Of a stretch of 49,772 bases of DNA, positions 9,823 through 17,696 are shown piece after piece. A program made the translations under genes and the position numbers. Below the pieces are notes generated by a model. It saw only the letters and a program-made list of their open reading frames with translations. It had not been told where the DNA came from and searched no databases. Position 1 is the first letter of the stretch. Every line of letters starts with the position of its first letter. This DNA is from Oscillospiraceae bacterium (GTDB taxonomy: Bacteria; Bacillota; Clostridia; Oscillospirales; CAG-272), in contig SVSM01000010.1 of NCBI GenBank assembly GCA_015064295.1, forward strand, positions 1 to 49,772. Reading direction: 5' to 3'.

Positions 9823-9851
9823 ATTATAGCACGGCCTTTTCGGTTTGTCAA
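9823..9851 (-). promoter_or_regulatory. Promoter of infC-rpmI-rplT
   Basis: TTGACA (9846-9851), 17-base spacer, TATAAT (9823-9828), read on the minus strand; both boxes are perfect consensus and the -10 is preceded by GTGC. Confidence 0.85.
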
Positions 9852-9894
9852 GGGTTTTTTTGAATTTTTTCATTTTCCCACGGAACGCTTGTCC

Positions 9895-9923
9895 TTGACA
9901 AATCTCCCCTTTTGGAGTATAAT
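9895..9923 (+). promoter_or_regulatory. Promoter of the small membrane protein gene
   Basis: TTGACA (9895-9900), 17 bp, TATAAT (9918-9923), divergent from the infC promoter 43 bp away. Confidence 0.85.
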
Positions 9924-9958
9924 GGAGGAAATTCTTTGTAAACCCAAAGGAGTTTGCC

Positions 9959-10360
9959 ATGGCATTCCGCTTTCACGGTCGGGAATACACCTCCCGATTT
10001 CATCCCTTAGAGGCAAAAGGCACCCGCATTGAGTGCGCCTGCGCCTGCACCGGCCTGCTCTTCTTTTTGCCGCTGGTCTCGGCACCCGATTCCCGCTTTG
10101 GCCGCTATTGGGCCAATCAGGGGTTGATCGTTCTGCTCATTCAGATCCTCCTTGTGGTTCTGTGGCTCATCGTCGGAGGCGCTCTGTGGCTCCTGTCGCT
10201 GATCCCCTTGATCGGCGTCCTGTTTTCCATTCTGCGGATCGCCGTGGGCATCCTGCTGGCCTCGGTGGCGCTCTTCTACGTCGTCTACGCCATGGTCTTC
10301 GCCGCAAGCGGACGGGCCAAGGATATTCCCTTCCTCGGGCATATGCGGTTTATCAAATAA
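9959..10360 (+). CDS. DUF4870-like small membrane protein
   Basis: 133 residues with AAAGGAG seven bases before the ATG. Three hydrophobic segments are visible: around residues 25-40 (TGLLFFLPLV), 53-80 (GLIVLLIQILLVVLWLIVGGALWLL) and 82-118. The segment RFGRYWANQGLIVLL followed by paired helices and a positively charged end resembles the DUF4870/Tic20-like family. Its function is unknown. It has its own consensus promoter and is followed by a terminator, so it is a single-gene unit. Confidence 0.7.
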   Translation: MAFRFHGREYTSRFHPLEAKGTRIECACACTGLLFFLPLVSAPDSRFGRYWANQGLIVLLIQILLVVLWLIVGGALWLLSLIPLIGVLFSILRIAVGILLASVALFYVVYAMVFAASGRAKDIPFLGHMRFIK

Positions 10361-10372
10361 CAACGATCCAAC

Positions 10373-10412
10373 GTCGGGAAGTGTCGGCAACACCACGCTT
10401 CCCGACTTTTTT
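10373..10412 (+). terminator. Terminator after the DUF4870-like gene
   Basis: GTCGGGAAG (10373-10381) pairs with CTTCCCGAC (10398-10406), followed by TTTTTT. It lies only 11 bases before the next start codon, so the following gene may rely on read-through or on a promoter I could not identify. Confidence 0.75.
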
Positions 10413-10423
10413 CAGGTGACGAT

Positions 10424-11704
10424 ATGAAACGCTTTTTGCTTCTTTTACTGGCGGTTTTCCTCTGCGGATGCTCCATCCCCCGCTCCCCTTCATCGGAGGA
10501 GAGCACCTCCTATCCCATCGATCCCGAGCGCACGGTTCGGAATTACCGGGACTTTAAGGCAATTTGGATCTCCCAGTTCGACCTGTCCGAGGTCTATCTG
10601 AAAAACGGCACTCAGCGCCCTAAGGACGATTATACCGATAGGATTGCCGACATTCTGACGAGGGTGGCCTCTCTCGGCTTCAATACCGTGATCCTGCAGA
10701 TGCGGCCCTACGCCGACAGTATGTATCCCTCCGACTACTACCCCATGAGCCGCATGGTGGTGGGTGAGTACGGTAAAGAGGCGGCCTACGATCCCGTGGC
10801 CATCGCCGTTGAGGAGGCACACAAGCGGGAGCTTTCGGTTCAGGCGTGGATCAATCCCATGCGGGCCATGACCAATGCCGAGATCGGGCAGGTCAACGAC
10901 CGTTATCTCATCAAGCAGTGGTATCTGGATCCGACGGCGAGCAGCTCGTATATCGGAAAGGTAGGAAGCCGCTGGTACCTGAACCCCGCCTACGCCGAGG
11001 TTCGGCAGCTGATCCTGGACGGAGCGCGGGAGCTGTTGGAGCGGTATCCCGTGGACGGCCTTCACATGGACGATTATTTTTATCCCGACGGCGTCACCGA
11101 GGCCTTTGACCGCATAGCCTACGAGGCCCGCCTCTCCGACGGTGCGTCGATCTCCCTCGCCGATTGGCGGAGGGAACAGTTAAATCTCCTTGTGAAGGGG
11201 CTCTACGATACCGTCAAGGACGTGGACGGCCGTCTGCTCTTTGGCATCAGTCCCGCAGGGAATTACAACACCGTTTTTCAAGCCCAATTTGCCGACATCT
11301 ATACCTGGTGCGGAAACGAGGGCTATCTCGATTATATCTGCCCGCAGATCTATTTCGGCATGGAGCACGGCTCCTACGATTTTGCCAAGGTTGCTACCGC
11401 CTATCAGGACATGATCAAAACCGATTCGGTCAAGCTGATCGTGGGCATGACGCTGGGCAAGGCCTTTGCCGCCTACAACGGGGAGGAGGACCAATGGGCG
11501 GGAAGCGGTAAGACCGAGTGGATCGAGCATCACGACGTCCTGCTTCGTGAGCTCTCCTATACCAAAACGCTTCCCACCTGTCACGGGGTGGCGTATTTCA
11601 GCTATCAGTATTTCTTCGATCCCATGACCGGCGAGCCGGTCATCGAAACGGAGGAGGAGCGTGACCGCTTTTTGCCGCTTTTGAAAACCGTTTCCTGGTC
11701 ATGA
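10424..11704 (+). CDS. Lipoprotein with glycoside-hydrolase-like GHL10 domain
   Basis: 426 residues. A lipoprotein signal peptide MKRFLLLLLAVFLCGC ends in the lipobox LCGC, so the mature protein is anchored outside the membrane by Cys-16. The domain begins FKAIWISQFDLSEVYL and includes RVASLGFNTVILQMRPYADS and GLHMDDYFYPDG, hallmarks of the GHL10 (former DUF187) TIM-barrel family. Members are thought to act on glycans or peptidoglycan; the substrate is not known. The start has AGGTG nine bases upstream. Confidence 0.88.
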   Translation: MKRFLLLLLAVFLCGCSIPRSPSSEESTSYPIDPERTVRNYRDFKAIWISQFDLSEVYLKNGTQRPKDDYTDRIADILTRVASLGFNTVILQMRPYADSMYPSDYYPMSRMVVGEYGKEAAYDPVAIAVEEAHKRELSVQAWINPMRAMTNAEIGQVNDRYLIKQWYLDPTASSSYIGKVGSRWYLNPAYAEVRQLILDGARELLERYPVDGLHMDDYFYPDGVTEAFDRIAYEARLSDGASISLADWRREQLNLLVKGLYDTVKDVDGRLLFGISPAGNYNTVFQAQFADIYTWCGNEGYLDYICPQIYFGMEHGSYDFAKVATAYQDMIKTDSVKLIVGMTLGKAFAAYNGEEDQWAGSGKTEWIEHHDVLLRELSYTKTLPTCHGVAYFSYQYFFDPMTGEPVIETEEERDRFLPLLKTVSWS

Positions 11705-11709
11705 CGAAC

Positions 11710-11738
11710 AAAAAGCCGCCTTTTCAAGGCGGCTTTTT
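11710..11738. terminator. Shared terminator between convergent genes
   Basis: AAAAAGCCGCCTT/AAGGCGGCTTTTT, with A and T tracts on both sides, lies between the GHL10 gene (plus) and the divIVA-like gene (minus) and can serve both. Confidence 0.85.
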
Positions 11739-11773
11739 CAATTCGTTCCGGGTTCTTGCGGAATACGGAGCCG

Positions 11774-12454
11774 TTACTCACCCAATCCGTTCTTGGCCTC
11801 CCGCAGGATGACGGCAGCCTCCACGTGGGCGGTGTCCAGACGGCTCTTCAGCTCGTCAAAGAGCCTCCGGTATTCCACGGCAGAGGCGCGGGAGAAGGAT
11901 TCCAGACTGTTCACATAGTCTTCGGTCAGGGCGGTCAGGCGCTGCTTCACCCGATCGGTCATAACACGCGCTGTCACGGCGGCGTCAAGACGGATGTCGT
12001 CGGCCTGCTTTTCGGCGCCCGAGAGCTGACGATTGGCCTCGGCCTCGGCCTCCGCTACGATGCGGTCGGCATCCAGATTCGCCTTTAACAGAATATCTCC
12101 CAGGCGCTTGCTGGCATCGTCGTAGGTAAGGGTTGTCTTCTCCTCTGCCTCGGCTTCGGCAGGACTCTCCCGCTTGGCGTCGGCAAGGGCTGCCCTCAGG
12201 GCCTCAAGCTCGGCCTTTAACGCTTCGTTCTCCTGCGATAAGGCTTGCAGGGCTGTCTCGTCAACCGGGGTTTCTCCCAAAGACGCCTTCTCCAGCTCGG
12301 CCTCCAGGCGGCGGATCTGCTGCTTGGCCTTTTCCTCCGCCGAGGCGAAGCGGATATTCATTTCCTCGATATAGCGATGCACGTCCCCCTTGTCGTAGCC
12401 CTTACGGGAGGTGCGAAACATGATCATGCCGGATCCGTTCATAGGTATAACCAT
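11774..12454 (-). CDS. DivIVA-family coiled-coil protein
   Basis: 226 residues if started at 12454. The DivIVA N-terminal motif FRTSRKGYDKGDVHRYIEEMN is followed by a long acidic coiled coil (about 40-120) and a second helical region (about 130-220). Upstream in-frame ATGs are excluded because a perfect promoter overlaps them; an ATG at 12442 with GGATGG before it is an alternative start. DivIVA proteins bind curved membrane at poles and septa and recruit division or cell-wall proteins. It forms a single-gene unit between two terminators. Confidence 0.85.
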   Translation of the reverse strand: MVIPMNGSGMIMFRTSRKGYDKGDVHRYIEEMNIRFASAEEKAKQQIRRLEAELEKASLGETPVDETALQALSQENEALKAELEALRAALADAKRESPAEAEAEEKTTLTYDDASKRLGDILLKANLDADRIVAEAEAEANRQLSGAEKQADDIRLDAAVTARVMTDRVKQRLTALTEDYVNSLESFSRASAVEYRRLFDELKSRLDTAHVEAAVILREAKNGLGE

Positions 12455-12488
12455 CCGTTTCCATAATAATGAAAGGGTATCTCTTTTC

Positions 12489-12517
12489 ATAATACCGCAT
12501 TTTTCGCCGCTTGTCAA
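12489..12517 (-). promoter_or_regulatory. Promoter of the DivIVA-like gene
   Basis: TTGACA (12512-12517), 17 bp, TATTAT (12489-12494) on the minus strand. Its position shows that translation must begin downstream of about 12482. Confidence 0.8.
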
Positions 12518-12533
12518 GAGCGAATGGGGATAG

Positions 12534-12576
12534 AAAAAGCCGTAAATCCGCCTTTTAGGCGTTTTTACGGCTTTTT
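12534..12576 (-). terminator. Terminator after the DUF1846 gene
   Basis: Long stem AAAAAGCCGTAAA/TTTACGGCTTTTT with an inner CGCC/GGCG pair, immediately after the stop codon of the DUF1846 gene. Confidence 0.85.
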
Positions 12577-12577
12577 G

Positions 12578-14068
12578 TCAGGACTTATGGTATAGCTTCT
12601 TGGTGGTATACTGCGGCTCGCAGGTCAGGTTGATGCCCAGCTTGCGGAAGACGCCGTCGTCGGACTGGGCAAGAATGACGGTGGAGTGCGCCTCACAGCC
12701 GCGCAGATCGGACAGGTGCTTGATGGCAAGGGCCGAGTTCTCGTCAAAGCCGGCACTGATGGCCAGGGCGATCAGCACCTCGTCGGAATGGAGTCGGGGA
12801 TTGTGATTTCCCAGCACGCCGGTCTTCAGCTCTTGGATCGGCTCGATGACCGAATGGCTGATCACGTCGGTCTCCTTATCGATACCCGACAGGGCCTTGA
12901 GAGCGTTGAGCAGCACCGCTGCCGAGGGGCCCAGGAGAGAGGAGGTCTTACCCGTGACAATGCGGCCGTCGGGAAGCTGAAGAGCTGCCGCGGGCTTCCC
13001 GTCGGTATCCTCCGATTTTTTAAGAGCCGCCGCCACCACGCTGCGATCGTCGGTGGTAACACCGGCACGGTTCATCACCAGCTCCAGCTTACTGATCGCC
13101 TCGGTGTTATTCCGGCCCTTGGTACCGTCGCAGAGGGTCTTATAATACCGTCTGATGATCTCCTCACAGGACGCCTTTTTGACTGCTTCCTCGTTTTCGA
13201 TACAGAAGCCCGCCATATTGACACCCATATCGGTGGGGGATTTATAGGGGCACTCTCCGTAGATCTTTTCAAAAATTGCCTGCAAAACGGGGAAGTTCTC
13301 CACGTCGCGGTTATAGTTGACCGCCGCCCTGCCGTAAGCATCCAGGTGGAAGGGGTCGATCATATTGACGTCGTTGAGGTCGGCGGTGGCCGCCTCGTAG
13401 GCGAGATTGACGGGGTGGGACAGGGGAAGGTTCCAGACGGGGAAGGTCTCGTACTTGGCGTAGCCCGCCTTAATGCCCCGCAGGTTCTCGTGATAGAGCT
13501 GAGACAGGCAGGTAGCCATCTTTCCGCTTCCCGGCCCGGGGGCGGTGACCACCACCAGGGGGCGCTCGGTCTCGATGTATTCGTTCTTTCCCAGGCCCTC
13601 GGGGCTGACCACGTGGCGGACGTTCATGGGGTAGCCCTCGATGGGGTAATGGAGGTACACCTTCATGCCCAAACGCTGCAGACGTTCCTTGAACTGCATA
13701 GCCGAGCACTGTCCGGTATAGCGGCCGATGACGATGCTGCCTACGTACAGCCCCGCGTCACGGAAGGCGTCGATGAGACGGAGAACGTCGGTATCATAGG
13801 AGATGCCGATGTCGGAACGAATCTTCTTGTTCTCAATGTCCGAGGCGTTGATGACGATGACGACCTCGACGCGCTCCTTCATGTTGAGAAGCATTTTCAG
13901 CTTGATATCGGGGGCAAAGCCGGGAAGCACGCGGGAGGCGTGGTAATCGTCAAAAAGCTTGCCGCCAAACTCCAGATAGAGCTTGCCGCCAAACTCGCTG
14001 ATTCGTTTTGCAATCATTTCCGATTGTTTCTGGATATACAGCTCGTTGTTGAAGCCGGCCGTCGCCAT
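12578..14068 (-). CDS. DUF1846 domain-containing protein
   Basis: 496 residues from the ATG at 14068, which has GGAGGTG in good position. The protein matches the DUF1846 family along its length: GFNNELYIQKQSEMIAKRI at the start, VVVTAPGPGSGKMATCLSQL near residue 185 (a glycine-rich, P-loop-like turn), and NMIDPFHLDAYG. Structures are known for the family but its function is not established. It is common in Firmicutes as a single gene. Here it has its own promoter and terminator, and no neighbour that explains its role. Confidence 0.88.
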   Translation of the reverse strand: MATAGFNNELYIQKQSEMIAKRISEFGGKLYLEFGGKLFDDYHASRVLPGFAPDIKLKMLLNMKERVEVVIVINASDIENKKIRSDIGISYDTDVLRLIDAFRDAGLYVGSIVIGRYTGQCSAMQFKERLQRLGMKVYLHYPIEGYPMNVRHVVSPEGLGKNEYIETERPLVVVTAPGPGSGKMATCLSQLYHENLRGIKAGYAKYETFPVWNLPLSHPVNLAYEAATADLNDVNMIDPFHLDAYGRAAVNYNRDVENFPVLQAIFEKIYGECPYKSPTDMGVNMAGFCIENEEAVKKASCEEIIRRYYKTLCDGTKGRNNTEAISKLELVMNRAGVTTDDRSVVAAALKKSEDTDGKPAAALQLPDGRIVTGKTSSLLGPSAAVLLNALKALSGIDKETDVISHSVIEPIQELKTGVLGNHNPRLHSDEVLIALAISAGFDENSALAIKHLSDLRGCEAHSTVILAQSDDGVFRKLGINLTCEPQYTTKKLYHKS

Positions 14069-14101
14069 ATACGCACCTCCGATACACATATTCAAGATAT
14101 A

Positions 14102-14130
14102 ATTGTATCACAGTTTTTTCCATCCGTCAA
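14102..14130 (-). promoter_or_regulatory. Promoter of the DUF1846 gene
   Basis: TTGACG (14125-14130), 17 bp, TACAAT (14102-14107) on the minus strand. Confidence 0.75.
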
Positions 14131-15115
14131 CTGAATAGGGGGGATTTTTCGTCATTTTTTTCAAAAGTTTTTTTGTGCGGGAAGGGTTTGTTTTTTCTTG
14201 TTGTTAGGAGAAGTGACTGTGCATTGGTGTTTTTATGTTTTTTCTTTGTGCGTGGAGATGATGATTCTTCGAATCGGGGTTTTTTCTCACTTTCTTTGCA
14301 CGCGCAAAGAAAGTGACAAAGAAAGCGCGCTAAAACTTTTTCTTCTTCTTGGAAGAAAAAGTTTTAGAATCAAAAAGAAGAAGCTTCACGCCTCGCCTGT
14401 GCGCGTTCAGCGCACGGGCGGCTCGGCGGTTTGGCTTGGTAAAAGCAAAAGGGAAAGAAATCTAAAACGCGCATGACGGCTCTTGGCATTGCCGCTGCAA
14501 AAAGGGCTTGCGCCATACGGAGCGCTCGTCTCTGCGGGTCGGTGATCCTGAGGGATGCGTTACCCTCTGCGGCACATAATGAAAAAATATGGTTGAGTTG
14601 GTACAATATGGCCGCTTCAAAACGATCTCTGCGGCACACATGGAAAAGAATTGGCTCGGCCCTGTTGTCGCAAAAGAATTTCTGCGGCCAACATGGAAAA
14701 GAATTGGCTCGGCCTTGTTGTCGCAAAACGATCTCTGCGGCCCGCCATGAAAAAGGTTGAATGGACGCAGTATTGTTGTCACAAAACGTTCTCTGCGGCC
14801 ATCTTTGGAAAAAGCTATATTAACAGCACTCTCTTACGCCTTTGTAAGTATCCCCGATAGCAGTGTCTTGGCCGCAGTGATGGGGGTGTTCCCTTGGGAG
14901 GTTGGGCTTACCCTTTTAGGTGAAAGGGTGGGGGGTTCCCGAAGGGGGGAGGGCGTCGGAACGAGCGCGTCAAAACTTGCTTTTGACCGCGACTGACCGC
15001 CCTTCCCCCTTGGCGGCTTCTTTGGTTCCTTTCTTGGCCGACCAAGAAAGGAACGAAAAAAGAATTCTTTTTTGTTCTATCTTCCGCTAACAATAAAAAA
15101 AAGTAAAAACAAAAA
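14131..15115. repeat. Gene-poor repeat-rich stretch
   Basis: About 1 kb without a credible gene. It holds several near-perfect inverted repeats: CACTTTCTTTGC/GCAAAGAAAGTG (14289-14316), AAAACTTTTTCTTC/GAAGAAAAAGTTTT (14333-14366), a GTGCGC/GCGCAC hairpin near 14399, and GTTCCTTTCTTGG/CCAAGAAAGGAAC (about 15025-15054). A tandem repeat occupies 14566-14830. Base composition is unlike the flanking genes: T-rich on the left, G- and C-rich blocks on the right. Short open frames here consist largely of repeat units and lack ribosome binding sites. Confidence 0.6.
14566..14830. repeat. Degenerate tandem repeat, unit about 53 bp, five copies
   Basis: Units start with TCTGCGGC at 14566, 14628, 14681, 14734 and 14792 (spacings 62, 53, 53, 58). 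Copies 2 and 3 are nearly identical (47 of 53 bases by eye) and share ACATGGAAAAGAATTGGCTC and TTGTTGTCGCAAAA or its one-base variant. Copies 1, 4 and 5 keep the TCTGCGGC start and a GAAAAA tract. The whole unit is conserved, with no variable spacer, so it is not a CRISPR array. Confidence 0.7.
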
Positions 15116-15148
15116 CGCCCCTCCCCTGCGTTCCGCAGGGGAGGGGCG
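15116..15148 (-). terminator. Terminator after mtlD
   Basis: Perfect 15-bp stem CGCCCCTCCCCTGCG/CGCAGGGGAGGGGCG with a 3-base loop, followed on the minus strand by a T-rich tract, 18 bases past the mtlD stop. Confidence 0.85.
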
Positions 15149-15166
15149 TACCGTTCACAATAAAAA

Positions 15167-16375
15167 TCAATACACCTGAAGAGAACTGATGATATCCGCC
15201 AATGCTTCTCCCTTTTCCAGACGCTCGTACACGTCGCAGATAACGGGAACCAGCTCCGACGTCTCCTCAATACCACAGTAGGTAGCCAGCGTGTGGCGGA
15301 TGCCGTTGGTCTTGACATCGTTCACTACTTCAGCCGAGAGAGCGTCTCCCTCGGGCGCAAAGCGGAGACCGGCGGCAATACCGGCGCAGACGTTCATAGG
15401 ACGGATACCGTGGGCAAGGCAGAGCTTGGCAGTACCGACGAAGCGGTCATGCTCCGACAGCTTACGCTTGGTGTCGCGGCCGACGCGCTCAATGGTGTCG
15501 CCGAGGAGCTTATTTTCAAAGCGGCCGATCAGGTTCTCGGAGAAGCAGAGCAGCTCCTCCAGCGGCACGCCGTATTCCTTGGCAAGAGCCCGGGAGGATT
15601 CGGTCAGAGCCCGCAGCGTCATCAGCTTGACCTCGGCGTCCTTGGCGGCCTCCCAGATATAGGTATATCCCTTTAAGGCGCCGAAGTACGCCGTCAGGGC
15701 ATGGCTCATATTGTGCATAAAGAGCTTGCGGCGGATAAAGAAATCAAAGGGGGCAAAGGGTACCATATTCTGAATTTCGGGAATGTCTCCCTTAAAGGCA
15801 TTCTTGTCCACGGGCAGCTCACAGTAGGGCTCTACACAGACGGCAAGAGGATTCTCCTCAGACAGTTCCTTCGGCGTGGCCGGCACCATACGGCCGATGG
15901 AGGGCTCCACCAGGGCCACGTAGGTATCAAAATACCCCTGCTCCTCCTCGGTCAGATTGGCCTTGACCAGCGAGGCAAAGTACTTGTCCGCCTCGATCAT
16001 ATTCTCGCAGATGATGACGTTGAGGGGGGCGGTGATCCCCTTCTCCTTGCGACGCTTCACGCCTCCTGCAAAGGGGGCGGCGATGAATTTCAAAATATTG
16101 ACGCCAACGGCGGTGGCCATGACGTCGGCCGAGGCGATGGCCTCGGCAATGGCCTCGTTGTCCCGGCCGTCCACGCCCTTCACGTTGGTCACAAGGTATT
16201 CCTTGTAACGGTCGCCGTCGGTGATATAAACGGGGTATTGGCCATCGGCATTGAGCTGATCGATGACCGCCATGTTTACGTCGATAAAGGAGGTCTCGTA
16301 GCCCGACATATGGAAGAGCTGTCCGATAAAGCCGCGGCCGATGTTGCCGGCGCCGTACATAATTGCCTGTTTCAT
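15167..16375 (-). CDS. mtlD: Mannitol-1-phosphate 5-dehydrogenase
   Basis: 402 residues from the ATG at 16375 (AAAGGA upstream). It begins MKQAIMYGAGNIGRGFIGQL, the NAD-binding Rossmann motif of MtlD, and the mannitol dehydrogenase C-terminal domain contains KLFMHNMSHALTAYFG. The enzyme interconverts mannitol-1-phosphate and fructose-6-phosphate. No mannitol PTS genes are adjacent, so the substrate could be a related hexitol or uronate phosphate. It diverges from a PfkB-type kinase gene; the two promoters lie back to back within 80 bp, which suggests shared control. No operator could be identified. Confidence 0.85.
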   Translation of the reverse strand: MKQAIMYGAGNIGRGFIGQLFHMSGYETSFIDVNMAVIDQLNADGQYPVYITDGDRYKEYLVTNVKGVDGRDNEAIAEAIASADVMATAVGVNILKFIAAPFAGGVKRRKEKGITAPLNVIICENMIEADKYFASLVKANLTEEEQGYFDTYVALVEPSIGRMVPATPKELSEENPLAVCVEPYCELPVDKNAFKGDIPEIQNMVPFAPFDFFIRRKLFMHNMSHALTAYFGALKGYTYIWEAAKDAEVKLMTLRALTESSRALAKEYGVPLEELLCFSENLIGRFENKLLGDTIERVGRDTKRKLSEHDRFVGTAKLCLAHGIRPMNVCAGIAAGLRFAPEGDALSAEVVNDVKTNGIRHTLATYCGIEETSELVPVICDVYERLEKGEALADIISSLQVY

Positions 16376-16491
16376 GATTGTTTCCTTTCTCATCTTCAAA
16401 GAAAAACACGTTCTGTGTCGGACGGAACGCAGGTTCTCGTAAGTCCGGTCAGGGCAGCTCCCTTCGAAGTGAGCCGTTTCCGTCACCCTTT

Positions 16492-16520
16492 ATTATACAA
16501 CGGTTTTTGCCTGAAATCAA
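16492..16520 (-). promoter_or_regulatory. Promoter of mtlD
   Basis: TTGATT (16515-16520), 17 bp, TATAAT (16492-16497) on the minus strand. Confidence 0.75.
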
Positions 16521-16540
16521 GAGAGAACTCCCGAAATCTA

Positions 16541-16569
16541 TTTACTTTTATCAAGAATTATGCTATAAT
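16541..16569 (+). promoter_or_regulatory. Promoter of the PfkB-type kinase gene
   Basis: TTTACT (16541-16546), 17 bp, TATAAT (16564-16569) preceded by ATGC. It diverges from the mtlD promoter. Confidence 0.75.
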
Positions 16570-16610
16570 GGCATCGAGCGTTCCATATTACAAGCAAGGA
16601 GAACCTGCCC

Positions 16611-17636
16611 ATGAACAAAGGTATTATCGTCGCCGGCAACATGATCGTCGACAATCTCAAAAAAATCGATATTTATCCCGGTTCCTGCAGTCTGACCACC
16701 ATTCGCAAGAATGAGATGGCGCTGGGCGGTCTGGTGAACAACTGCATCTGCGACTTTGCCCGCCTCGACAGCGAGCTGCCCCTGAAGGCCGTCGGCATCA
16801 TGGGTAACGACGCCGAGGGTCAGTTCATCGCAAGAAAGCTGGGGGAATACAAGAATATTGACCAAAGCGGCCTCAAAATGGAGGGCAGCACCTCCTTCAC
16901 CGACGTCATGTACGACAGTGAGCGCCGCACCCGCGCCTACTTCCAGTACCGCGGCTCCAACGCCGATTTCAGTATCGATGACATCGACTTCGATCAGATC
17001 CAGGGCGACATCCTGCACATCGGTTACCTACTCCTGCTCGACACCCTCGACCAGCCCCATCCGGTCTACGGCACCAAGATGGCCGAGGTCCTCCACAAGG
17101 CACAGTCCTACGGCATCAAGACCTCCATCGACGTAGTCAGTGAGGAGAGCGACCGTTACCGTACCGTGGTTGCCCCTGCCCTCAAATACGTCAACTACTG
17201 CATCATCAACGAGCTGGAGGCCGCCAAGATCGTCGGCATCCCCGCCGCCGATGAAAACGGCGCGATCATTGAGGAGAATATGCCCAAGATCTGCCGTGCG
17301 TTACAGGAGCTCGGTGTTTCCGATTGGGTCATCGTCCACGCCCGCGACGCCAGCTACGGCCTCGACGCCGACGGCACCTACTATCGCATGGACTGCATCG
17401 ACATCCCCCGTTCCCTTATCGTGGCCACTACCGGTGCCGGCGATGCCTTCTGCACCGGTGCCCTCTACGGCGCTTACCGCGGCATGACGTTGAAGGAGGC
17501 TATGTACTTCGCCACCGGCGTTGCCTCCTGCTCCCTCTTCTCGGCCAGCGCCTCCGACGGCGTCCGTACCTACGAGGACACCCTCAAGCTTATGGCGGAA
17601 TATCCCGTCCCCGCTTGCATCTCTTACAAGCTCTAA
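16611..17636 (+). CDS. PfkB-family carbohydrate kinase
   Basis: 341 residues, ribokinase-like fold. The C-terminal PfkB signature TTGAGDAFCTGALYG holds the catalytic aspartate and anion hole; an N-terminal GGLVNNCICDFARL matches the substrate-binding glycine motif. The family phosphorylates sugars or nucleosides at a primary hydroxyl; the actual substrate cannot be assigned. AAGGAG precedes the ATG. The gene faces away from mtlD, which hints at a role in hexose or hexitol use, but that is inference only. Confidence 0.88.
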   Translation: MNKGIIVAGNMIVDNLKKIDIYPGSCSLTTIRKNEMALGGLVNNCICDFARLDSELPLKAVGIMGNDAEGQFIARKLGEYKNIDQSGLKMEGSTSFTDVMYDSERRTRAYFQYRGSNADFSIDDIDFDQIQGDILHIGYLLLLDTLDQPHPVYGTKMAEVLHKAQSYGIKTSIDVVSEESDRYRTVVAPALKYVNYCIINELEAAKIVGIPAADENGAIIEENMPKICRALQELGVSDWVIVHARDASYGLDADGTYYRMDCIDIPRSLIVATTGAGDAFCTGALYGAYRGMTLKEAMYFATGVASCSLFSASASDGVRTYEDTLKLMAEYPVPACISYKL

Positions 17637-17642
17637 TCACTT

Positions 17643-17678
17643 AAAAAGCTCCCTCCGCTGAAGCGGTGGGAGCTTTTT
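17643..17678. terminator. Terminator between kinase and histidine kinase genes
   Basis: AAAAAGCTCCC...GGGAGCTTTTT stem with an inner CCGC/GCGG pair; it can act on both converging transcripts. Confidence 0.85.
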
Positions 17679-17696
17679 GGTTTTTATTGATTGGGG

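Noticed and set aside
12455..12517. Upstream start for the DivIVA-like protein
   Set aside because: It would lie inside the -35/-10 promoter, upstream of the transcription start.
14566..14830. Possible CRISPR array
   Set aside because: The whole 53-bp unit is conserved, including what would be spacers; no cas genes are near.
14370..14860. Repeat-containing short frames on both strands in the gene desert, with repeated peptides such as DNRAEPILFH
   Set aside because: The peptide repeats only reflect the 53-bp DNA repeat; no RBS, poor composition, and frames overlap on both strands.
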